Assembly: GCA_913031125.1 (NCBI GenBank)
Contig: CAJWFK010000030.1
Location: forward strand, 1-32,982
DNA length: 32,982 nucleotides
Direction of reading: 5' to 3'
Source: an uncultured Woeseia sp.
Lineage (GTDB): Bacteria > Pseudomonadota > Gammaproteobacteria > Steroidobacterales > Woeseiaceae
Every line of letters starts with the position of its first letter. Positions within the stretch are counted from its first letter, which is position 1. Under the pieces are notes generated by a model that saw only the letters and a list, made by a program, of their open reading frames with translations, had not been told where the DNA came from and did not search any database. Position numbers and translations under genes: made by a program. Shown here piece after piece: positions 23,513-30,285 of the stretch.

Positions 23513-24092
23513 TTCGGTCTATGGATTAGTTCTTGCAGGTGGCATGAGTCGCCGTATGGGTACCGACAAGGCGGCATTGCTTTCTGGTGGTATGACGCAG
23601 TTAAGTAGGGCAGTAACCCTTCTAGAAAACCACCTCGAGAAAGTATATGTATCTACAAATATCGGACAGTCAGGTGATGCAGTGCGGCGTGATTTTGACC
23701 TGATTGTTGATAGATATGAGAATATGGGCCCGTTAGCAGGCATTTTGTCTGCAATGGATCTTTTTCCGCGACGTGATTGGCTTGTTGTTGCGTGTGATTT
23801 GCCGAATTTGGATGCGACAACGATTGAGTATTTACTTGAGCATCGGGAAAAAACGCAACCAATGACAGCGTTTCAAAGTGTTTTGGATGGGATGCCCGAG
23901 CCACTTTGCGCTATCTACCAATCGGTTGCTCGTCCAATTATTGACAGTTTTGTAGCGCAAGGTATTTACTGCCCACGTAAAATTCTGCTTAATGCGCCTA
24001 CATGTCTTTTGACCCAACCAATCCCTGGGGCTCTGCATAATATCAATAGCCCAGAGGACCTTGCCGGAACAAAAATTGAGTCCACACCATGA
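23499..24092 (+). CDS. mobA: Molybdenum cofactor guanylyltransferase MobA
   Basis: The 197-residue nucleotidyltransferase opens MKVTDSVYGLVLAGGMSRRMGTDKAAL; the LAGGxSxRMGxDK signature binds GTP. The DxD-like metal segment is VACDLPNLD. MobA links GMP to Mo-molybdopterin to give the bis-MGD cofactor used by DMSO-reductase-family enzymes. I chose ATG 23499, with AAGAAGGA about 9 bases upstream, over an earlier in-frame GTG at 23478; the chosen start overlaps moaC by 14 bases. The xanthine-oxidase-family hydroxylase elsewhere in this window uses the cytosine form, so MobA presumably serves other Mo enzymes of the cell. Confidence 0.92.
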   Translation: MKVTDSVYGLVLAGGMSRRMGTDKAALLSGGMTQLSRAVTLLENHLEKVYVSTNIGQSGDAVRRDFDLIVDRYENMGPLAGILSAMDLFPRRDWLVVACDLPNLDATTIEYLLEHREKTQPMTAFQSVLDGMPEPLCAIYQSVARPIIDSFVAQGIYCPRKILLNAPTCLLTQPIPGALHNINSPEDLAGTKIESTP

Positions 24093-24334
24093 AGAAAAAG
24101 ATAACGGTGCGCTATTTTGCTGTATTTAGGGAGCAGTCAGGTCTAGCTCAAGAGTTGGTTACAATGGAAGCTGACACCGCCCGGGATGTTTTTCATGGAC
24201 TGAAAGATAGGCATGGCTTTGGTGAACCTATAGGGCATTGTAAGGTTGCTATTAACGATGAGTTGTCAGATTGGGATGCGATTGTTAACGATGGCGATAC
24301 AGTATTTTTGTTTCCACCTGTAGCAGGAGGTTAA
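24089..24334 (+). CDS. moaD: Molybdopterin synthase small subunit MoaD
   Basis: The 81-residue ubiquitin-like protein ends in the required Gly80-Gly81 (FLFPPVAGG), whose C terminus is thiocarboxylated to donate sulfur to the pterin. The beta-grasp pattern (KITVRYFAVFREQSG at the start, NDGDTVFLFPPVAGG at the end) fits the family. It shares ATGA with the mobA stop codon, implying translational coupling. The partner subunit moaE follows after 5 bases. Confidence 0.95.
   Translation: MKKKITVRYFAVFREQSGLAQELVTMEADTARDVFHGLKDRHGFGEPIGHCKVAINDELSDWDAIVNDGDTVFLFPPVAGG
24325..24330 (+). promoter_or_regulatory. Consensus Shine-Dalgarno deciding the moaE GTG start
   Basis: AGGAGG overlaps the Gly-Gly end of moaD and lies 9 bases before GTG 24340. 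It is the only strong ribosome-binding site near the start of moaE and fixes that non-ATG start. Confidence 0.75.
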
Positions 24335-24339
24335 TTATA

Positions 24340-24780
24340 GTGCGCATAGTCAGCGAATCAATTAAGCCATTCGAGCTTCGCAATGAATTGATTGACAGTG
24401 CAGCAGGTGCTTATGTTGGTTTTGAGGGATGGGTCCGTAATCACAATGATGGTCAGGAGGTGTACCACCTAGAATATGAAGTGTATGAATTCCTTGCCGT
24501 TAAAGAAGGTGAGAAAGTGATCTCCGAAGCGAAGGAGCGACATCCAATTCTACGGGCGGATTGTGTCCACAGGTCGGGTTTGCTTGAGATAGGTGAGTGC
24601 GCCGTTTGGGTTGGCGTGATCTCCGCGCACCGTGATGAGGCTTTTGCAGCATGTCGTTATATTATCGATGAAATTAAGACTCGCCTCCCCATATGGAAGA
24701 AAGAATACTATAGCAACGGAGATTCGGGCTGGGTTAACTGTGAGCGTTGCGCAACTCACGAACAGAAAGCGGCATCTTAG
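24340..24780 (+). CDS. moaE: Molybdopterin synthase catalytic subunit MoaE
   Basis: The 146-residue protein is the large subunit of molybdopterin synthase. It has GAYVGFEGWVRNHNDGQEVYHLEYEVYE (MoaD-binding and active-site region), HRSGLLEIGECAVWVGVISAHRDEAF and the lysine-containing RLPIWKKEYYSNGDSGWV segment required for catalysis. It forms molybdopterin from cyclic pyranopterin and MoaD-thiocarboxylate. Translation starts at GTG with an AGGAGG site. Its last codon overlaps the convergent mocA-like gene by 4 bases. Confidence 0.95.
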   Translation: MRIVSESIKPFELRNELIDSAAGAYVGFEGWVRNHNDGQEVYHLEYEVYEFLAVKEGEKVISEAKERHPILRADCVHRSGLLEIGECAVWVGVISAHRDEAFAACRYIIDEIKTRLPIWKKEYYSNGDSGWVNCERCATHEQKAAS

Positions 24781-25376
24781 AGGCTATCCAGATCTTCGAG
24801 ACGATCTATATCAACGGCGCCTTTCTCAAAGTTGATCAACTCCACCCGATTATTTGGGTTATTAATGACTTCTTTTGCTCCACGATCTCCTTCTAATGCA
24901 GCAAGCCTACTAAAATAGGATCGTGGAAATATGGTTGGTGGCCCTGCCGTATTGGCATAACTTGTTGTCACAATCGCGTTTGGACACGCTAGCCATGCGG
25001 ATTTAAGTTTATTTAGGTGTTCAACAGTTATAAGCGGCTGGTCTGCAAGAAGTATCAGAGCGGCATCTGCCACTGCAGGGATCGATTCTATACCGGCGCA
25101 GATAGATGTAGCGATGCCAGCTCGAAAATTGCTATTTAAAACAAAAAAGCCCTTTAGTGGCTGGCATTCATGAATTACTTTTTGCCAGTCATGACCAGTT
25201 ACTAATATAGATCGTTCATTACATGCGCTCTCTGATAGCCGGACAACGTTTGTGACAAGGGCCTGATCATTAAATTTAGCTAATTGCTTTGTTGAACCGA
25301 ACCGCTTAGATTCACCCGCGGCAAGAACAATCGCAAACAAAACTTTGTCGATCTTTTTTCTTTTTGTTTTCGTCAT
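24777..25376 (-). CDS. mocA: MocA-like molybdenum cofactor cytidylyltransferase
   Basis: The 199-residue protein has the NTP_transf_3 signature AIVLAAGESKRFGSTKQLAKF near its N terminus (about residues 15-35), LLADQPLITVEHL (metal-binding region) and AGPPTIFPRSYFSRLAALEGDRGAKEVI, the typical MocA family C-terminal pattern. MocA joins CMP to Mo-molybdopterin, giving the MCD cofactor of xanthine-oxidase-family hydroxylases such as the CoxL-type enzyme of this window. It converges tail-to-tail on moaE with a 4-base overlap. PucB or another nucleotidyltransferase of the same family is an alternative reading, but the position beside the moa operon favours MocA. Confidence 0.8.
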   Translation of the reverse strand: MTKTKRKKIDKVLFAIVLAAGESKRFGSTKQLAKFNDQALVTNVVRLSESACNERSILVTGHDWQKVIHECQPLKGFFVLNSNFRAGIATSICAGIESIPAVADAALILLADQPLITVEHLNKLKSAWLACPNAIVTTSYANTAGPPTIFPRSYFSRLAALEGDRGAKEVINNPNNRVELINFEKGAVDIDRLEDLDSL

Positions 25377-25523
25377 TCTATAGGTCTTAATAATATATTT
25401 GATAAGTTTAGGATAGCAAAAAGACGTGTTATCGCAGCTGACATTAAATTAAAAACTTGCTCTTTTTACAGTATCTGTGATTTTCTTGCATTGCAGCATG
25501 TTTAGTTAATTAAGGAATTTAAA
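25377..25523. promoter_or_regulatory. AT-rich divergent intergenic region between mocA and the MaoC gene
   Basis: These 147 bases separate two divergent genes and so should contain both promoters. AAGGAA at 25512-25517 is the ribosome-binding site of the TTG-started MaoC gene. The word TTAATTAA just upstream is self-complementary. I see no RNA gene or strong hairpin here. Confidence 0.35.
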
Positions 25524-25985
25524 TTGCACATTATTGGGTCTATCGAAGACGCAAAAAAACTCGAAGGCATGGAAGTTGGGATATCCGACTGGATTACTAT
25601 CGACCAGGAAAGAATCGATAAGTTTGCGGATGCAACCGATGATTACCAGTGGATTCACGTCGATCAGGAACGGGCGTCGATTGAATTGCCAGAAGGCAAA
25701 ACCATTGCGCATGGCTACTTGACACTAGCCCTAATACCGGTGGTGGGGAGTACCCTAGTTAAAGTAGAAAATCTAGCAAGAGTGATCAACTTCGGCTGTA
25801 ATAAGGTTCGCTTTTACACGATGGTTCCTAGCGGCAGTCGGGTGCGGGGTAGGGCAACTATTCTACAGGCACGCAGACGTGGCGGAGCGTTATACTTGAC
25901 CTCAGAGGTTAGAATAGAAGTTGAAGGTGAGCGAAAACCAGCCTGTGTGGCGGAAATTATTACGATGTATTTCTTTGAGGAGTAA
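25524..25985 (+). CDS. MaoC family dehydratase, (R)-enoyl-CoA hydratase type
   Basis: The 153-residue single hot-dog-fold protein has the R-hydratase motif with catalytic Asp40 and His45 (DDYQWIHVD), spaced as in PhaJ, and the conserved GKTIAHGYLTLAL. It should hydrate trans-2-enoyl-CoA esters or catalyse a related dehydration. The start is a TTG with AAGGAA 6-7 bases upstream; no ATG fits the N-terminal homology. It precedes the AlkK-like ligase gene by 146 bases and may be expressed with the acyl-CoA genes that follow. Confidence 0.85.
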   Translation: MHIIGSIEDAKKLEGMEVGISDWITIDQERIDKFADATDDYQWIHVDQERASIELPEGKTIAHGYLTLALIPVVGSTLVKVENLARVINFGCNKVRFYTMVPSGSRVRGRATILQARRRGGALYLTSEVRIEVEGERKPACVAEIITMYFFEE

Positions 25986-26131
25986 TTGTGTACCAGGTAT
26001 GGGTGAGCTATTTTTCTAATGCAATTTAGCAGCAAATTTCCTGAGAGATACTATGTCGGTATTGCAGAGTGCCTCTAAAGTGCTGTTAAATTGTAATTGT
26101 CCCCACCTATAAAAAATAAGAAGGAATATCG
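25986..26131 (+). other. Intergenic region between MaoC and AlkK-like genes
   Basis: These 146 bases are non-coding by inspection. AAGGAA shortly before 26132 is the ligase ribosome-binding site. A TATAAA word lies near 26108 but no convincing -35 box is at the right distance, so I cannot say whether the ligase has its own promoter. Confidence 0.35.
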
Positions 26132-27763
26132 ATGCTCGGTCTGATGATGGAGTCAAATCTCCTTATATCCTCAATCCTTAAACACGCAGATAGTACCTTT
26201 GGAGAAAGGGAAATCGTCTCTGTTACAGTCGATAATCCGTTGCACCGTTACAGCTACGCAGATTGTTTCCGCAGAACACGGCAATTAGCGAATTCACTGG
26301 ATAAACTCGGTTTAAAGCAGGGAGATAGGGTAGCTACCTTGGCTTGGAATGATTACCGGCACCTTGAGGCCTATTACGCTATCTCAGGGGCGGGATATGT
26401 TTGTCATACCGTGAATCCGCGACTGTTTCCAGAACAGATTGTCTACATCATCAATCACGCTGAAGATAAATGGATTTTTGTTGACCCCTTGGTTTTACCG
26501 ATACTAGAAAACGTTGCTGGCCAGCTTGACCAGGTCGAAGGTTACATCATCATGACTGATGATGAGAATATGCCTGAGACTAATCTCGCAAAAGCAGTTT
26601 CTTATGAGTCGTTCATTGGATCAGAGAGCGAAGAGTACGATTGGCCTGATTTTGATGAACGCTCGGCAGCCGGGCTTTGTTACACGTCTGGAACAACAGG
26701 AAATCCGAAAGGTGTTCTGTATAGTCATCGTTCGTCAGTGCTTCATGGCTATGCCGCCGTGAGTCCTGATGTGATGAATTTAGGCAGTCTCGATTGTGTT
26801 TTGCCTGTTGTACCTCTGTTTCATGTAAATGCTTGGGGGGTTCCCTATGCTGCCTTAATAGCTGGTTCTAAGCTTGTGTTTCCAGGACCTAAAATGGGAG
26901 ATGGCGAGACTCTATACAATTTAATTGAGCAGGAAGCGGTGAGTTTATCTCTTGGAGTTCCTACGGTATGGCTAACCTTGCTGCAGTATGCAGACTCTGT
27001 GGGGAAGAAGCTGGAAAAATTGGATCGCACAATCATCGGTGGCGCTGCTGTGCCTGAGACCATGATTAGGCAGTTTAGAGATAAACACGATGTTGATGTC
27101 ATTCAAGGTTGGGGTATGACAGAGATGAGTCCACTTGGCACCGTTAGCAAACCAAAATCTGGTATGGAAGATATGACCGACGATGAAATGGTAGCTCTCA
27201 AGGCAAAGCAGGGCCGTAAAATATTTGGTGTTGAAATGAGAATAGTTGATGATCAGGGTATAGAGCTCCCATGGGACGGCGTTGCCTATGGTTCGTTGCA
27301 AGTTCGTGGCCCATGGATCTGTAGCGACTATTTCAAGCTTGAAGGAGAAAGTGAATCACACAAGGACGATGGATGGTTTGACACGGGTGACGTAGCAACA
27401 ATTGATGAACTTGGGTATATGGGTATTACTGACCGGACCAAGGATGTGATCAAATCAGGTGGAGAATGGATCAGTTCTATTGACGTTGAAAATACAGCGA
27501 TGGGTCACGATGCGGTTGCAGAGGCTGCTGTCATCGGAGTTCAACATCCAAAATGGACCGAAAGACCGTTACTCGTCATTATACCGGCTGAAGGGTACAA
27601 ACTAACTAAAGACGAAATTCTTGGTTGGTTGGAAGGAAAGATTGCAAATTGGTGGATTCCAGACGATGTCGTTTTTGTTGACGAGATTCCGCACACTGCA
27701 ACGGGAAAAATAAAAAAAGTCGAATTACGGAAGCAGTTCGCAGATTATAAGTTGCCACTCTGA
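26132..27763 (+). CDS. AlkK-like acyl-CoA synthetase (medium-chain fatty acid:CoA ligase type)
   Basis: The 543-residue adenylate-forming enzyme is very close to AlkK of Pseudomonas. Shared features are the MLGLMM start, [36 protein letters not shown], the ATP loop [11 protein letters not shown] (184-194), [53 protein letters not shown] and the catalytic Lys526 (TGKIKK). It activates a carboxylic acid to its acyl-CoA through an acyl-adenylate. DmdB, the methylmercaptopropionate:CoA ligase, belongs to the same subfamily and is an alternative, but no DmdC-type gene of the expected size lies nearby. The SDR and TesB genes follow in the same direction. Confidence 0.88.
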   Translation: MLGLMMESNLLISSILKHADSTFGEREIVSVTVDNPLHRYSYADCFRRTRQLANSLDKLGLKQGDRVATLAWNDYRHLEAYYAISGAGYVCHTVNPRLFPEQIVYIINHAEDKWIFVDPLVLPILENVAGQLDQVEGYIIMTDDENMPETNLAKAVSYESFIGSESEEYDWPDFDERSAAGLCYTSGTTGNPKGVLYSHRSSVLHGYAAVSPDVMNLGSLDCVLPVVPLFHVNAWGVPYAALIAGSKLVFPGPKMGDGETLYNLIEQEAVSLSLGVPTVWLTLLQYADSVGKKLEKLDRTIIGGAAVPETMIRQFRDKHDVDVIQGWGMTEMSPLGTVSKPKSGMEDMTDDEMVALKAKQGRKIFGVEMRIVDDQGIELPWDGVAYGSLQVRGPWICSDYFKLEGESESHKDDGWFDTGDVATIDELGYMGITDRTKDVIKSGGEWISSIDVENTAMGHDAVAEAAVIGVQHPKWTERPLLVIIPAEGYKLTKDEILGWLEGKIANWWIPDDVVFVDEIPHTATGKIKKVELRKQFADYKLPL

Positions 27764-27798
27764 CAAAATTCTGAATAGATTTTTCATTGGAGTGACAT

Positions 27799-28551
27799 AT
27801 GGTCAGTGCCTCATGCCTTTTTGGGTTGAAAGCAGTTGTTACCGGAGCAGCAAGTGGTATTGGCGAAGCTGTTGTACGGACCCTTGTAAAGCAAGATGCT
27901 GAAGTTCTAGCGGTAGATTCGCTGAATAGTAATATTGAGACACACTTTCATGCGCTGCGCCGGGTACACAGTGCTGTCTTAGATATTAATTCTGCTGATA
28001 GCGGTGTTCAGCTAGCAGAATTAGCATCAGCTGAGCTTGGCCTAGTGGACATAATCATTTGTAATTTAAACCTTTTTGTCGATAAACCGATTTCCGACAA
28101 TGATGAGGATGCGCTAAAGAATATTTTAGCTAGACAAAAATTGCTGACAGAAACTATCGTTGGGGAAATATTGCCACTTATGCAGAATAGCCCAGCAGGC
28201 CGTATTGTAATTCTTGGTTTTAATCGCAGCGTATTTGGCCAAGATGGATCTGAGAGCTATTCTAAGGCAGAAGAAGCAATTGCTCATTTAACTAGAAGGC
28301 TTGCGGCTGAAACAGCTTCGTCTGGTATTAATGTAAATTACATACAACCTGGTGCCATAATGACTCCCGAAAGTCGCCGTATTTTTAATAACGATAAAGC
28401 ATTGCGTGATTATTACATCAAACGCTGTGCTGCCAAGCGCCTTGGTGAACCGGTTGATGTGGCGAAAGTTGCTCTGTTTCTGGCGACAGATGATTCCGTG
28501 TTCGTTAGTGGAACCGGTATCTTGGTAGATGGTGGTATCGCTGACAGTTAA
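27799..28551 (+). CDS. Short-chain dehydrogenase/reductase-fold protein with degenerate active site
   Basis: The 250-residue protein has the Rossmann nucleotide motif TGAASGIG (15-22), the VNYIQPGAIMTP segment and the C-terminal VSGTGILVDGG of classical SDRs. Three hallmarks are altered. The NNAG segment reads CNLN (88-91). The position of the catalytic serine, 13 residues before Tyr154, is Phe141. YxxxK reads YSKAE, so position 158, normally lysine, is Glu. It may bind a nucleotide without normal dehydrogenase chemistry, or use Lys156 or Ser144 in a shifted arrangement. It lies 35 bases after the ligase gene and 9 before tesB, suggesting a role in acyl-CoA metabolism. The start ATG has GGAG upstream. 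Confidence 0.8.
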   Translation: MVSASCLFGLKAVVTGAASGIGEAVVRTLVKQDAEVLAVDSLNSNIETHFHALRRVHSAVLDINSADSGVQLAELASAELGLVDIIICNLNLFVDKPISDNDEDALKNILARQKLLTETIVGEILPLMQNSPAGRIVILGFNRSVFGQDGSESYSKAEEAIAHLTRRLAAETASSGINVNYIQPGAIMTPESRRIFNNDKALRDYYIKRCAAKRLGEPVDVAKVALFLATDDSVFVSGTGILVDGGIADS

Positions 28552-28560
28552 GGGTTAGAA

Positions 28561-29463
28561 ATGGATCCTGTAATGGAGGATCTGCTACAACTACTCCAAT
28601 TGGAGCAGATCGAAGACAATATTTTTCGTGGAGAAAGCCGCGATATTGGTAGCGCCCAAGTATTCGGTGGACAAGTTCTGGGGCAAGCATTAAGTGCCGC
28701 AAATAATACGGTGCACGAACGGCAAGCCCACTCGTTACATGCGTACTTTTTGCGCCGTGGGGATATGGATGCGCCGATCATCTATGATGTGGATCGCTCT
28801 CGGGACGGCGGTAGTTTTTCTGTGAGGCGTGTTGTGGCAATTCAGCATGGTCGGCCAATATTTAATTTGGCTGCATCCTTCCAGAAATCCGAGGAAGGCC
28901 TTAACCATCAGATTGACATGCCGGATGTGGTTGGTCCTGAAAATCTTCCTGATTTAACTGAAGTTGTACCGCAGATACTGGAAAATATTCCGGAGAAAAT
29001 GCATCGGTATCTAACTACAAAACGTGCTTTCGATTTTCGACCTGTTGACGCGCTGGATTTGCTTGATCGTAGCCCTAAGAAACCACAAAAGTGTATTTGG
29101 ATTAAAGCGGTATGTGAATTGCCTATTGATACTTGCTTGCATCAAAATCTTCTTGCTTATGTATCTGATTACGGGCTATTAAGTACTGCCACTCTGCCGC
29201 ATGGGTTTTCGTTAGGACAAGGCAGACTAATGATGGCAAGCTTGGACCATGCGCTTTGGTTCCATCGGCGGGTAAAAATAGATGACTGGCTTCTTTATAC
29301 GATGGATAGTCCAAATACGTCTGGTGCGCGCGGCTTTGCCAGGGGGCATTTTTTTGATAAAGATGGATGTTTAATCGCTTCCACAGCTCAGGAAGGCTTG
29401 GTCCGATTAATATCAAAGGAGTCAGCTAATAGAGAGAGGTCTGATCCTAAATCACAAGTTTAA
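28561..29463 (+). CDS. tesB: Acyl-CoA thioesterase II
   Basis: The 300-residue double hot-dog protein matches TesB. FGGQVLGQALSAA, HSLHAYFLRRGD, RSRDGGSFSVRRVVAIQHG and LDHALWFHR are present. The catalytic triad aligns as Asp203, Ser227 (Thr in E. coli) and Gln277. It hydrolyses medium- and long-chain acyl-CoA to free acid and CoA. Located 9 bases after the SDR-like gene, it ends the acyl-CoA run and converges on gpmA with a 41-base gap holding no clear terminator. Confidence 0.94.
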   Translation: MDPVMEDLLQLLQLEQIEDNIFRGESRDIGSAQVFGGQVLGQALSAANNTVHERQAHSLHAYFLRRGDMDAPIIYDVDRSRDGGSFSVRRVVAIQHGRPIFNLAASFQKSEEGLNHQIDMPDVVGPENLPDLTEVVPQILENIPEKMHRYLTTKRAFDFRPVDALDLLDRSPKKPQKCIWIKAVCELPIDTCLHQNLLAYVSDYGLLSTATLPHGFSLGQGRLMMASLDHALWFHRRVKIDDWLLYTMDSPNTSGARGFARGHFFDKDGCLIASTAQEGLVRLISKESANRERSDPKSQV

Positions 29464-29504
29464 GAATGCGCGCCCTACAATTGACCACTAACTTGCAATT
29501 ATAT

Positions 29505-30251
29505 TTAATTATTGTGTTTCGCCTGTCCGGCAACTTCCGCGGCAGCAGCGGCAACCGACTCTGGATCACCGAGGAACTGCCGAGAACTGGGATTTAGATG
29601 CTTATCGAGTTTATATTCGAGCGGTATACCAGTCGGTATATTAAATTCCATAATTTCATCTTCGGACATATGTTCGATCATTTTTACTAATGCCCGCAGG
29701 CTATTTCCATGCGCCGCTATCAATATATTCTGCCCGTTTTCGAGTTGTGGAATAATTTGTTTTTTCCAGACAGGGATAACACGCTCAAGTGTTGTAGCGA
29801 GGGACTCAGTCGCAGGCAGATTTTTTATTCCATGGTAGCGGCTGTCGTTTGATGGATGTCGCACGTCGTCTTTCGTCAACGCAGGTGGTGGTGTTGAATA
29901 ACTACGGCGCCATATATGCACTTGTTTGTCTCCATATTTTGCCGCGGTTTCTGTTTTGTTTAGTCCTTGCAGTGCTCCATAATGTCGTTCATTTAGGCGC
30001 CAGTCGCGTGTAACCGGAATCCAGATACGATCTAATTTGTCTAAAACTATCCACAACGTGCGAATTGCCCGCTTTAGCACCGAGGTGAATGCAATATCAA
30101 TTTCGTAGTCCAGTTCTCGAAGCAGGGTGCCAGCGTCCTTAGCTTCTTGAATACCTCTATCCGTAAGATCTACGTCTTCCCATCCGGTGAAAAGGTTTTT
30201 AAGATTCCAATCGCTTTGACCGTGACGACAAAGGATCAATTTTCCAGCCAT
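29505..30251 (-). CDS. gpmA: 2,3-bisphosphoglycerate-dependent phosphoglycerate mutase
   Basis: The 248-residue enzyme interconverts 3- and 2-phosphoglycerate. The phosphohistidine loop LCRHGQSDWN places His10 as the phosphorylated residue. Glu88 (LNERHYGALQGLNK) and His181 (AAHGNSLRALVK) complete the active site. The sequence follows E. coli GpmA closely through IPTGIPLEY. It is read leftward 34 bases after the glutamate dehydrogenase gene, with GGAG just before the ATG, so it may be the second gene of that transcript. Confidence 0.97.
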   Translation of the reverse strand: MAGKLILCRHGQSDWNLKNLFTGWEDVDLTDRGIQEAKDAGTLLRELDYEIDIAFTSVLKRAIRTLWIVLDKLDRIWIPVTRDWRLNERHYGALQGLNKTETAAKYGDKQVHIWRRSYSTPPPALTKDDVRHPSNDSRYHGIKNLPATESLATTLERVIPVWKKQIIPQLENGQNILIAAHGNSLRALVKMIEHMSEDEIMEFNIPTGIPLEYKLDKHLNPSSRQFLGDPESVAAAAAEVAGQAKHNN

Positions 30252-30285
30252 ACAAACTCCAGTGCAGTGCGCCTATCAGTTTTCA

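Noticed and set aside
26132-27763. DmdB (DMSP demethylation pathway ligase)
   Set aside because: DmdB shares this subfamily, but no DmdC-size acyl-CoA dehydrogenase or DmdD is adjacent, and the sequence follows AlkK closely. Kept only as an alternative.
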